NCBI GenBank assembly: GCA_965207475.1
Contig: OZ242278.1
Coordinates: 496,001 to 560,000 of the forward strand
Length of the DNA stretch: 64,000 nt
Source: WTFY01 sp011523795
GTDB taxonomy: Bacteria; Pseudomonadota; Gammaproteobacteria; UBA4575
Direction of reading: 5' to 3'
Every line of letters starts with the position of its first letter. Within the stretch, counting starts at the first letter, position 1. The translations under genes and the position numbers were made by a program. Shown in pieces: positions 26,379 through 34,564 of the stretch. A model generated the notes under the pieces. The model saw only the letters and a list, made by a program, of their open reading frames with translations, had not been told where the DNA came from and ran no database searches.

Positions 26379-27215
26379 TCAATCCCGCTTGCCACCGTAT
26401 GAACCCATAAGACCGCTGCCCTCGAATACACCCCCCACTTCCTCGTGGTTTGGGCCGTAGAATACTCCCGATATCCGGTCATCATCCGCATGATAGCGGC
26501 TGAACTGCCCGTCCGTCACAACCATGCCCTCGTGGGTCACATCACCATAGGCCTGCCCGGTGGTGACATTGGCCATGCCGGTCAGGGACACGTCCACTAG
26601 CACTGCTTCACCAATGCTCACGGATATGTTGGCATCTCCCGTCACGTAAGAGGTTCGATCCGTACCTGCCGTGTCATCTCTGGCCGATACAAAGCCTGTC
26701 CAGGTGGCTTCCATCCCAGGACTGGTACCTGTCGCATTCCCGGTCACGGTAGCAAACACCTGGACCACCCCCTGGTCAGGATCCAGGTCGTTCTTCCAAA
26801 GAACGGCGGTCGAAGCAAATAAACTGTATTCCATCCAGCCACCATAGGTGTACATGTCACCCCAGCTGCTCCTCCTGTAATCTTGCACGGCCGTACTGAT
26901 TCCGGCGGTATCCGACAGTATCGTGAGATCCTCAGTAAAAACTTGAACCACCTTGTTTGAGCGTATGAAAGCCGAGTAGCCAACCGAACAGAACATGCCC
27001 CTGCATTCCACGGAAACGCGTTCAGGTTCGGTGCGCCCTGGCACCCAGTTGATCCTGTCCGTGGAAAGCAGGACGTTGGCATTCGAAGCGATCCGCTCAT
27101 AGTCCTGTATCGCGTAATATTCAGGAGGCGGTATGGGAATATCACTGGACCCGCCACTCATGCAGCCGGTGACCAGTGCGCACAAGACAAGCGAAACGAT
27201 ACCTCTATATCTCAA
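26379..27215 (-). CDS. TbpB-like surface lipoprotein 3
   Basis: A 278-aa paralogue of the lipoprotein at 15794. The TTG at 27215 gives LRYRGIVSLVLCALVTGCMS, which aligns with LRYRYVLSPVLCMLVVGCMS of the paralogue, whose native ATG lies two codons further out. A longer open reading to 27368 only runs into a broken passenger-gene relic. AAGGA lies upstream of the TTG. The C-terminus has GMANVTTGQAYGDVTHEGMV and SGVFYGPNHEEVGGVFEGSG. Expression may be reduced because the native start region appears replaced. It is probably surface exposed. Confidence 0.65.
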   Translation of the reverse strand: MRYRGIVSLVLCALVTGCMSGGSSDIPIPPPEYYAIQDYERIASNANVLLSTDRINWVPGRTEPERVSVECRGMFCSVGYSAFIRSNKVVQVFTEDLTILSDTAGISTAVQDYRRSSWGDMYTYGGWMEYSLFASTAVLWKNDLDPDQGVVQVFATVTGNATGTSPGMEATWTGFVSARDDTAGTDRTSYVTGDANISVSIGEAVLVDVSLTGMANVTTGQAYGDVTHEGMVVTDGQFSRYHADDDRISGVFYGPNHEEVGGVFEGSGLMGSYGGKRD

Positions 27216-27239
27216 AAAAGGAACTATATCCTTAGTACC

Positions 27240-27480
27240 CCAAAATGGAGTGTGCAATTCCATTCCCTGTAATTGGCCAGATAAACCATTTCCATTCATT
27301 TTTCTATCTTGCTCGGCAAATTGTGACTGCAATGTTTTCATTGGTAGTTCTGATTTGATTCCTTTCAATTCTTCATGGATTGGCTCAACAGCACCCTATA
27401 CAGCTTCTGTGAATACTTGCTTCATTGCTTTTGCAAGCAAGCCCACACTGCCATTCAGCTTTTTACTTTCGCTCATATCA
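27240..27480 (-). pseudogene. Relic of IS1595 passenger coiled-coil gene
   Basis: From the ATG at 27476 the minus strand reads MSESKKLNGSVGLLAKAMKQ, homologous to the intact 78-aa passenger protein at 43745 (MGEGKKLNGSVDLLAKAMRQ). An in-frame TAG follows VFTEAV, and the frame then continues with AVEPIHEELKGIKSEL and QSQFAEQDRKMNG. The upstream ~100 bases also resemble those of the intact copy. This fragment abuts the lipoprotein 3 start and has probably displaced its original leader. The rest of 27481-27756 has no gene. Confidence 0.7.
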
Positions 27481-27756
27481 TAACCTCCTGCCCCTCAACC
27501 AGCATTGGTTATAAGCAAATCTTATTGCTTTACATGCAGTTTAAGCTATTGAAATATACTGATTCAATCAAAATCTTGGTTATGAGCCCATAAATCCTAA
27601 CTTCTTGTTCTGTTTTCGTAAACCAGACAGCGTGTAGAGGTTGCTTTTCAACTTGTCACACGGGTCGCACAGCAAGATTCTGTTGGAAATATGGGCGTTT
27701 GAGAGAGTAAACTATTCACTTGATATCAATTTTATTGTTGGCATCCATCAACCGCA

Positions 27757-28260
27757 ATGACACTCCCCGCTACAAGGTACTGGTTTACATTTTCCGGCCG
27801 AAGAAACAGAAAGAGCTATATCCAGGCAATCTTGTTGCTAGTGGCAATCGAGATATTTGCCATTTCTCTGCTCTATATCCTGGACCCTACCACTAAGCAT
27901 GATTATTCGGATCATTATCATTGGAGGGATTTTTTTTCATTTGCTGATATTTATTCCACTGTCATAGTTATAGCTTTTTTGCTGATTGTGCTTTTCAGCG
28001 CGTTTGCTGGTGTGACGCTTACCGTGCAACGTTTGCATGACATGAATTTAAACGGCTGGTTTGTTTTGATGTGGATTCCTATAACGATGATAGATGCGCG
28101 TGTATTTAGCGGAGCAGCTTACATTACAGCCTTCATAATGCTGTGTGTCATACCAGGCAGCCGTGAAGCCAATAGATATGGGATGATCCTCTTACTGGGG
28201 CAAGGCCATTTCCACAGCCTTGATGGAAGAAAACAGGCGGTATTTGTTGTGCGCCGGTGA
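27757..28260 (+). CDS. DUF805 inner-membrane protein
   Basis: A 167-aa DUF805-family protein. The N-terminal WFTFSGRRNRKSY motif and the TVQRLHDMNLNGWFVLMW motif are diagnostic. There are four membrane helices (about residues 25-45, 65-90, 100-120 and 122-140). DUF805 proteins are small inner-membrane proteins of unknown function, often on mobile elements. The last residues run into the dispersed repeat at 28248, so the native C-terminus may be altered. Confidence 0.75.
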   Translation: MTLPATRYWFTFSGRRNRKSYIQAILLLVAIEIFAISLLYILDPTTKHDYSDHYHWRDFFSFADIYSTVIVIAFLLIVLFSAFAGVTLTVQRLHDMNLNGWFVLMWIPITMIDARVFSGAAYITAFIMLCVIPGSREANRYGMILLLGQGHFHSLDGRKQAVFVVRR

Positions 28261-28374
28261 AGCTGGCACACACTTTGACAGTTCCGGTGCGGGAGGATCG
28301 AGATGTCAAATGCTGTTCTCATCTCGCGAATCCTGTGCCGGGCTGCCTTTTGCCGATTACAGTATTTAATCCTC

Positions 28375-28438
28375 AAAAATAAAAAGGCCTGTACTTCGTA
28401 CAGGCCTTAACTTCTGGCAAGGAGTATTACTTCACGAA
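28375..28438 (-). ncRNA. Candidate small RNA with its own promoter and terminator
   Basis: On the minus strand TTGGAT (28470-28475), an 18-base spacer and a perfect TATAAT (28446-28451) precede a ~64-base transcript. The transcript ends in an 11-bp perfect stem (AAGGCCTGTAC, loop three bases) followed by TTTTTATTTTT, a strong intrinsic terminator. No ORF or ribosome binding site lies in it. The unpaired 5' part contains ACUCCUUG, complementary to a Shine-Dalgarno sequence. The distance to the next upstream gene end (28683) argues against a simple gene terminator. I do not recognise a named RNA family. Confidence 0.55.
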
Positions 28439-28682
28439 CGCGAGAATTATATCAGGTTTTGGCACTAGCATCCAAGATCGCTGACGTGCACAGCATTCCC
28501 AAGTCAGTCTAAACACGCGCAATCGACTAACGTTTATTATCCTCTTTACACTGCGAAGTCAGGTAAAAGCGTAATACAGTCACACTCAAAGGCATGGTAT
28601 GTTGTATGGTGACACATCAGCTTCCACCTCCAAATGAAGGAAAAATCTCTGTTGTAAATGCCAGCATAGGTGAGTAATGCTG

Positions 28683-29246
28683 TCAGTCCATCGGGATACG
28701 AATGACGATGCCACCCATTACTTCACCTAGCTCGAGGTCAGTACGTGGGGAGTCCTTATGGTTGTTGTGACACTGGACACAAGCTTCGACCACAGCATAA
28801 TCGGGGTACACCGCACTGAAATAACGCTCACCGCCAAGCTCCTCTTCGCCGTAGAAGTTTTCTCCCGGGTTATCGGCCACATACTCAAGCCCCTGACGCT
28901 CCAGGTCCGTGGCAGGACCGTTCTTCTTGTTGATGGGATGCAGGGACAACAGTGAATAGGAGAAGTCTTCCGTGTTGTCCAGCACTGCCTCGGACACGAA
29001 CCGAAACATCTGTGAGGGCAGTGGCAGGCCGGCATCGTCCTCAAAGTGCTCCGAGGCAGTCAGGATTTTCTCGTCCACGGTAAGGCGCTGGACCACGACA
29101 CGGGTGTAGACCTCACGGTTGGCCGACATCACCTGGTACAGCATGTCCGCGACCTTCGCGTACGAAACTCCCTCGGAGGCCCATGCGGCTGTCATGGCCA
29201 CGCCAACACTCCACAAGAACCCGACCGCCACTGCAATTCGTTTCAT
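28683..29246 (-). CDS. DUF3365-type (Tll0287-like) single-haem periplasmic protein
   Basis: A 187-aa secreted protein: signal MKRIAVAVGFLWSVGVAMTA to ASEG, then a sensor-like alpha/beta domain and a single c-type haem site CVQCHNN near residue 160. The pattern EACVQCHNNHKDSPR...LGEVMGGIVIRIPM is typical of the DUF3365/Tll0287-like haem-binding domain, also found as the sensor part of signalling proteins. GGAGGGAG precedes the ATG. As a free-standing periplasmic form it may be an electron carrier or redox sensor. Confidence 0.75.
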   Translation of the reverse strand: MKRIAVAVGFLWSVGVAMTAAWASEGVSYAKVADMLYQVMSANREVYTRVVVQRLTVDEKILTASEHFEDDAGLPLPSQMFRFVSEAVLDNTEDFSYSLLSLHPINKKNGPATDLERQGLEYVADNPGENFYGEEELGGERYFSAVYPDYAVVEACVQCHNNHKDSPRTDLELGEVMGGIVIRIPMD

Positions 29247-29368
29247 GATTCTCCCTCCATCCGGCACACAACCGCATTGTCACTGAAATTCGTGTGCGGT
29301 GCCAAGGCCTCGATCACGGTCTCCGGCGGGCGGGCGCATGGAGCCGGTTGAAGAGCGCACATGCCCCC

Positions 29369-30031
29369 TCATTGAATCGTCACATCGGTCCAGCAGTGCG
29401 TGGCCCCCTGAACAAGGCCCATCTCCGTTGTAACCACCGAATTCCCCTCACAGTTGGGGCCGAGGTCAAACGAGAAGTACGCGCGGGCCGGTGTTCCGGT
29501 ACCTGTGCGATGGAGGCTGCACCTCTCACCGTGGGGTGTAGACTCGCACCTCCGCCAAGCCTTGCTGCTATCGCCGAGCCAGGTCATCCGGAACGTCTCT
29601 CCGACGGTATGTGAACCGCAGGTGCGCATCGGCAAGCTGATCGTTTGGCCGAGATGTCCGTTGCCGTACATCCTGGGTACCACGGCAAGCACCGCATTGG
29701 GCACTATACAAGGGTTACTATTCGTATGGTCCCATGTCGTGGAGCCCGGATGGGGGAGGATCTGGACCTTTTGCGACAGGAAATAAATCGGCAGGGGCGG
29801 CCTGTCAGGAGCCCGCAGGGAAATATGGTTGGCGCTGTGGCTCATCGTGGCAGTCTCGGGGGGATGGCGGTTCTGCGCCTCTGCAGTCAGCGCCAGGGCG
29901 GCAAGCAGCAGTGCGAACGGTGCGAACAGTAAATGCCGGATTGTGTGAACACCCAACCAAGTAGCGGGGGGGCGTGGGTCGTCTGCCTCCCGGCGACGGT
30001 AGAATGCAGTATAGAGATATTTTTCTGACAT
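29369..30031 (-). CDS. Secreted hypothetical protein, 220 aa
   Basis: Not recognised. An N-terminal ~30-residue basic segment precedes a hydrophobic signal (LLFAPFALLLAALALTAEAQ). The mature part has six cysteines and ends with SVVTTEMGLVQGATHCWTDV, suggesting a disulfide-bonded beta domain. GGAGAG precedes the ATG. Together with the genes at 30772 and 34919 it belongs to a scatter of exported small proteins of unknown role in the island. Confidence 0.5.
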   Translation of the reverse strand: MSEKYLYTAFYRRREADDPRPPATWLGVHTIRHLLFAPFALLLAALALTAEAQNRHPPETATMSHSANHISLRAPDRPPLPIYFLSQKVQILPHPGSTTWDHTNSNPCIVPNAVLAVVPRMYGNGHLGQTISLPMRTCGSHTVGETFRMTWLGDSSKAWRRCESTPHGERCSLHRTGTGTPARAYFSFDLGPNCEGNSVVTTEMGLVQGATHCWTDVTIQ

Positions 30032-30299
30032 GGGTTGCTCTCCTTCTGCTATTTCTCAAGATAATAGATAGTCTATGATATGAGTCTGAGCAATGTACAG
30101 GGAGGACAGGCTGGCCACCTGCTCGGCAAACGGCCCCATCACCGATTGGAATGCCAGCGTTTTTGAAGGTTTTCGGCAAAGTCTGCAGACAGCACTTTGC
30201 TCTTTACCCGCCTGCCCCACAGATCATTCTTCCATACTATCATGGCCACGCCAGAAAAGCGAACCCTGGCGGTATCTTCAGCCGCCTCACAGACGTCAA

Positions 30300-30775
30300 T
30301 GCCTCGCCCGGCCAGGCCGCCGGTGCAGAGTTCAAAGACACCTGGACTTTGCAGGATGTGGATATTGCATGGTTTGACCTGATCGAAGCCAAGTATGCGG
30401 CCCTGAATCGGGTTATGCGCGGGCCATGAATCCGAGCGACAAGTCCTATTTGATTTATATGGCTGTGCGCCTTTTAGAAATGCACCGTCTTTTGAAGTCA
30501 ACAGGCAGCATCTACCTGCATTGCGATCCGACAATGAGCCATTATTTGAAGCTGGTAATGGATGCGATATTCAGGAAGCTATACGGTGAACAAGACGGTG
30601 AGTGCAACGGATGTCACACTCACTTCAAGCCGCAAAACCTGACCGTGGATTACATCATCCCCAAGTCAAAAGGCGGCCCAATCATCTTGGAAACCTGCAA
30701 TTACTGTGCGGGCACTGCAACTCAGTGAAGGGCAATCCAGGGCAGGAATACCTGATTGCCAAGCTGGCCGCCTAA
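30300..30775 (+). pseudogene. DNA methyltransferase/HNH relic 1
   Basis: Three out-of-frame segments match a site-specific DNA methyltransferase carrying an internal HNH motif: AAGAEFKDTWTLQDVDIAWF; then DKSYLIYMAVRLLEMHRLLK and GSIYLHCDPTMSHYLKLVMD; then GECNGCHTHFKPQNLTVDYI and IPKSKGG. After a final shift it ends LLCGHCNSVKGNPGQEYLIA. The catalytic N-terminus and the middle are deleted. It cannot be active. Bases 30032-30299 hold no other gene. Confidence 0.8.
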
Positions 30776-31413
30776 CTGCACGACACTGCCACCGGGTCAT
30801 TGTCTCTTTTCCTCAAGGTGTAGGTCTTTTGAAGCAGGACTTCATTCGAGTTGTTGGCGTCCATTATCTTTGCCGTGAACGTAGAGGTCTGTGGCCCCTT
30901 GCAGGTGTCGTTGGTGGCCGTGGCTGTGACATCCACGCTGTGCCCGTATTGATAGATCTCGATCTGGTGTCCCTCATGGTCCCATGTGGCGGTGGCGCTG
31001 ACAGGATAGCCGGTGTCAGAAAGTGACCACCCATGGGCAGCGGCCTCAGTCGGAGCTGTAATCTCGATCACCGGCCGGATTCGATAATAAGAACTATTAG
31101 GATCACTAGACTCACGCAGTACGTAGCAACCAGGTAGCAGTCGCTCTACGATGTGAAAGCATCTGCTTTGGGGAGTCACGTTTTCTTCCCAATTGGCATG
31201 GGGTATATGTCGGGCTTGAAACTTTATCTTGAATGTAGTGCTCCCGCCTTCCGGAACGGTTTGAACTACATCGTTGCCCGAATGGCCGGTGCGGATTAGA
31301 TAATACGTTGTTGCCGCGAGCCCCACCGAAATTGACAGTGCCGCGACAAGTGCTAGCGTCAGGAAGGTGCACGCAGCATCCCCCCCCCCCCGCAGATTAA
31401 AACTGGTTTTCAT
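30772..31413 (-). CDS. Membrane-anchored/secreted protein with poly-G tract near its start
   Basis: A 213-aa protein, function not recognised. Codons 8-12 are built from a run of twelve G, giving RGGGD. A hydrophobic segment, TFLTLALVAALSISVGLAAT (about residues 16-35), acts as signal or anchor. A beta-rich exported domain of Ig-like character follows, with cysteine pairs (RCFHIVERLLPGCYVLRESS). AGGAG precedes the ATG. Loss or gain of one G would truncate the protein, so its expression is probably switched by slippage. It converges on methyltransferase relic 1. Confidence 0.6.
   Translation of the reverse strand: MKTSFNLRGGGDAACTFLTLALVAALSISVGLAATTYYLIRTGHSGNDVVQTVPEGGSTTFKIKFQARHIPHANWEENVTPQSRCFHIVERLLPGCYVLRESSDPNSSYYRIRPVIEITAPTEAAAHGWSLSDTGYPVSATATWDHEGHQIEIYQYGHSVDVTATATNDTCKGPQTSTFTAKIMDANNSNEVLLQKTYTLRKRDNDPVAVSCS
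31380..31391. repeat. Homopolymer tract, 12 C (12 G on coding strand)
   Basis: Twelve consecutive C on the plus strand lie inside the 5' coding part of the minus-strand gene starting at 31413. This is the longest homopolymer I noticed in the window and the classic form of a slipped-strand phase-variation tract. At twelve bases the frame is ON. Confidence 0.85.
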
Positions 31414-31639
31414 TGAGAATCTCCTGAATGAAAATGTGATAGATGATTATAGCCTGATAGCTATCAGAAGTTCCATGTCTGGCCTTTACACACAAAATGA
31501 TGTTGCTTGTGCTGGTTTTGCCTCTTAAGCTTGACAAGCTAACGGCACTGCGGGCCCCGGCACGGACCTGTCGAGAAAGCAGTTTTGCTTTTGTCGGCAC
31601 TTCTTATTAAGTTAGGGAAAGAATTCGATTGCTGTCGCG

Positions 31640-33127
31640 TCAGTTCTCCGCCGCGTCTGGATTCGACAGGCTGCGTGCGACCGCCCAGTCGATGCTTGGC
31701 ACGTGAATCTGGGGCTTGCCGGCAAAGTTCCTCCGGATGAGCCCGGCATCGGCAAGCGCATCCAGCGAAAAGCCGAGGCTGTGACAGTCCAGGCAGACGG
31801 TCCGTATCATTTTCTCGTTGGGCCGCAGGTTGTCGTTCTGGTTGTGGGTGGTGCGCACCTGCCTGCGGTGTTCAAGTTTTGGCATGTGGCAGCTCGCACA
31901 GCTGACGCCACTGCCGGGCGGTGCCTTGCCGGCCTGCTCCAGCCGCCAGAGCGTATGGTGGGGGCTGTCGAAATAGCTGCGGGTGTGCGGGTCATCGTGG
32001 CAGGATGCACAGGCCTCGACTGCGGCACGGACGGTATCGAGGTTATGTTCGCCGTGACAGCTGCCGCAGTCGACGGCCATGGCGGGGTCCGCATCGGCAC
32101 GCATGGGCAGGCGTGCCTCCCCGACAGTCATCCAGGTGGGCACGGCCGGGTCGCTGAGCCAGCGGCTCATCCACCCCGGCATGACCCGGGAGAGCCCGAG
32201 CCTGGCGAGGCCCTGCTGCGCATCCCTGGGCTTTGCGATGCCGGGGTGCTGGCGCATGCCGTGACGTCCCATGACAAATGTTTTGGCCTGCGGCTTGTGG
32301 CATGCCATGCATACGCCCATCGGCGGAACATCGATCCAGTGTGCCAGCACCTGGGCTTTTGGGGCATCCTCGGCAAGATCCGCTGCATGGCAGGCGGTGC
32401 AGTTGACCCCGGCCCGCGCATGGCCGGAACCCGCCCAGTGATCCAGTGCGCCCGGGCTGGCCAGTGCAGCCGGTGGTGCAATGGCATCGCCTCGTTCAAG
32501 GGCCTTGTCTGTGGACTTCGGCCGGGCAAGGTAGCGTGCAGCCAGCACGTGCACGACTGGTCGTACCGGCTCAGGCTGGCCGGCACGCCCGAGCAGAAAG
32601 TCCTCGAAGAGTGCGCGGTTGTCGTGGAAGTTGTGGCAGCCTGCCGTGGCACAGGTCTCAAAGCCCAGGCCTGCGTGACTGGCCCGGGTTGTGCGGATAT
32701 CCTGCTCGCCCTGCGAGTGGCACGCCACGCAAAAGTCCATCGCCACGGTGACTGCACTGGCTCGCGTGATCTCCGGGCGGTGCTCGACATGACAGGTGGT
32801 ACACAGGCGGGCATCGAGCTTGTCCCAGTAGTCCGCCATGCGCGGGTTGCGGAAGCGCTTGCGCGAGTGACTGTCCCTGGCAGTCTTCAGCTCGTCCTCG
32901 TGACACTTCCTGCAATTCTTGTTCAGTGACTTTTCTGCGGCCTTTGCGCTAACGAACACGGATCGGCCATGGCAGGTCTCGCAGGCCATCTCCAGCTGGT
33001 GATGGGCATGCGTGGTCTGACCGCTCAGCAGCAGGCGCCGGTCCCCGGCCACAGTCATCGTCACGGCCACGTACGCTGCACCCAGCAGGGTCACCGCCAG
33101 CACACCCTGCATGAGCCTGAGAAACAC
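31640..33127 (-). CDS. Membrane-anchored multihaem cytochrome c (about 11 haems)
   Basis: A 495-aa protein with an uncleaved-looking N-terminal helix (LMQGVLAVTLLGAAYVAVTM) and ten CxxCH haem sites: CETCH, CRKCH, CTTCH, CVACH, CTACH, CMACH, CGSCH, CASCH twice and CLDCH. One CX4CH site, CATAGCH, is also present. It is a periplasmic electron-transfer protein of the cytochrome c3/NapC-NrfH-related world. The stop is 225 bases from the next gene; upstream, the membrane protein at 33138 ends 10 bases before its start, so the two form an operon and probably one electron-transfer complex. Bases 31414-31639 show nothing. Confidence 0.85.
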   Translation of the reverse strand: MFLRLMQGVLAVTLLGAAYVAVTMTVAGDRRLLLSGQTTHAHHQLEMACETCHGRSVFVSAKAAEKSLNKNCRKCHEDELKTARDSHSRKRFRNPRMADYWDKLDARLCTTCHVEHRPEITRASAVTVAMDFCVACHSQGEQDIRTTRASHAGLGFETCATAGCHNFHDNRALFEDFLLGRAGQPEPVRPVVHVLAARYLARPKSTDKALERGDAIAPPAALASPGALDHWAGSGHARAGVNCTACHAADLAEDAPKAQVLAHWIDVPPMGVCMACHKPQAKTFVMGRHGMRQHPGIAKPRDAQQGLARLGLSRVMPGWMSRWLSDPAVPTWMTVGEARLPMRADADPAMAVDCGSCHGEHNLDTVRAAVEACASCHDDPHTRSYFDSPHHTLWRLEQAGKAPPGSGVSCASCHMPKLEHRRQVRTTHNQNDNLRPNEKMIRTVCLDCHSLGFSLDALADAGLIRRNFAGKPQIHVPSIDWAVARSLSNPDAAEN

Positions 33128-33137
33128 GTGATGCTTC

Positions 33138-34319
33138 CTAGTAGAGGTATGCAGTCAAGATGTGCACGATCAGGAGGGCGGGCAGTGGGCACAGTGCCAG
33201 GACGTGTGCCCAGATCAGAACACGCCGCGCCGCAAAGATCCTGTTCAGGCTGATCTGCCTGAACCGGGGTGCACCTCCGACCACGATCCCGACCAGCGCC
33301 CCTGAAAGCAGCACGGTGAGGTAGGTGCCCATGAGCGCGGCATTCAGGTTGCTGCCCAGGCGAAGCCCCGTATGCATGAACAGGGTGAACACGCAGGCGA
33401 TCCCCAGAACGAGGTGGGAAAGCCTCCAGCGATGCGAACCCGAGATCCAGACCAGCAGCTGCTTCTTGAGCGCAATGGCGATCGCCAGGCCTAGCAGGCT
33501 AAGCACGAGCAACAGGTAGCCACTGAACTGCTTCCAGGAGCCGTCAAACCAGAGCTGCGCAGGCAGTGAAGGGCCGTAGCGGTCCGGAACCCCGATGCCC
33601 GGGACCAGCAGGGTTGCGATCACGGCCGCGCTGGCCGCGAGGGCCAGGGTCAGCAGCGACCTCTTGAAGCGCGCCGCCTGGGCGCGTGCTGCACGGATGA
33701 TCTGGTCCTGGATTTCGCTGATGGCTCCGGTGAGCTCGCGACCGATCAGGTCCATCTTGCGCAACAATTCAAGCCGGGAGGTGGTCTGTTTTGCCTCCCA
33801 CTCGGGAAACAGGTCAGGAAGTATCTGGCAGGCATCCACCAGGCTGATCAGGGCCACGTCCCGGGGGTCCGGAATCTCATCGGAGACGACGTCCTCGATG
33901 CGCGATTTGACCGCCTGCAGGGGGGCCTCATCCAAGGTGGGATAGCACACCGAGCGAAATACCCCCAGGAAGCGGTTGTGCTGCCTTTTCAGAAAGCGGC
34001 GATCGACCAGGCTGTCCAGGGCCTGCTCCCGGATCAGGGCAGCATCCTCGGTGGCCAGCACCCGAATCCATGCCGGGGTATCGATAATATCCGTACGAAC
34101 AGAAATTTTCTCCAGCACGCGGTCGAGCATGGGATTGCCCGTGGGTGTGGGGTCTGTGATCACGAGCGCCTGCAGGTCCGTGTCGATCCGGAAGGCAAAG
34201 GCAAGATCCATCAGGATGGCACCCGCCAGGGCACATTCGAAGGCATGTTCCTTGACGGGAAGAAACAGGCCCTCCTCATCGCCTAGCAAAAGCAAGAGCT
34301 CCTCTGTGAATGTCAGCAT
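33138..34319 (-). CDS. GPP34-domain protein fused to a b-type-cytochrome-like membrane domain
   Basis: A 393-aa protein. Residues 1-~210 match the GPP34/GOLPH3-like domain: MLTFTEELLLLLGDEEGLFL at the start, then LAGAILMDLAFAFRIDTDLQ. Residues ~230-393 form about five membrane helices with paired histidines (SHLVLGIACVFTLFMHTGLR and AHVLALCPLPALLIVHILTA), consistent with a di-haem cytochrome b. The fusion is unusual; GOLPH3-like domains bind phosphoinositides in eukaryotes and have no fixed bacterial role. The ATG at 34319 overlaps the preceding stop as TGATG. It is probably the quinone-side partner of the multihaem cytochrome. Confidence 0.7.
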   Translation of the reverse strand: MLTFTEELLLLLGDEEGLFLPVKEHAFECALAGAILMDLAFAFRIDTDLQALVITDPTPTGNPMLDRVLEKISVRTDIIDTPAWIRVLATEDAALIREQALDSLVDRRFLKRQHNRFLGVFRSVCYPTLDEAPLQAVKSRIEDVVSDEIPDPRDVALISLVDACQILPDLFPEWEAKQTTSRLELLRKMDLIGRELTGAISEIQDQIIRAARAQAARFKRSLLTLALAASAAVIATLLVPGIGVPDRYGPSLPAQLWFDGSWKQFSGYLLLVLSLLGLAIAIALKKQLLVWISGSHRWRLSHLVLGIACVFTLFMHTGLRLGSNLNAALMGTYLTVLLSGALVGIVVGGAPRFRQISLNRIFAARRVLIWAHVLALCPLPALLIVHILTAYLY

Positions 34320-34564
34320 CAGCTGTCCTGCAAAGGCCGGAGGCACCTGGTGGAGGCCAGTGCCCGTGTAGGTTCCCTGAAACAGGGCATGCGCCCTATC
34401 AACTGCTGCCAGGAATCTGGAAGCGCGTACAGTCGCAGATCGCCACGACGACCTCGCCAGCTGTCATATCCTCGGCAGCCAGCAGCACCGGCCTTCACCC
34501 GCATCATGGCACTGCGCCCGCTGGCGTTGATCGTCACCACACCTCTGCTGGCTTGCTCGACCAT
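34319..34564 (-). CDS. Possible small protein, 81 aa
   Basis: Not recognised; Arg-rich, no clear domain, beginning MVEQASRGVVTINASGRSAM. Its TGA overlaps the ATG of the GPP34 gene (TGATG), the usual signature of translational coupling. No good ribosome binding site precedes its own ATG and composition alone is not convincing, so it may be leader sequence rather than a gene. Confidence 0.3.
   Translation of the reverse strand: MVEQASRGVVTINASGRSAMMRVKAGAAGCRGYDSWRGRRGDLRLYALPDSWQQLIGRMPCFREPTRALASTRCLRPLQDS

Noticed and set aside
29961..29975. Seven-base G run in the 5' part of the gene at 29369 as a phase-variation tract
   Set aside because: Seven bases is short for frequent slippage and the reading frame through it is ordinary; kept separate from the convincing twelve-base tract at 31380.
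31703..32929. Long open frame on the plus strand opposite the multihaem cytochrome (408 codons)
   Set aside because: It is the antisense shadow of a GC-rich gene whose opposite strand has eleven haem-binding motifs and a membrane anchor; the plus-strand reading has no domain pattern or start site.
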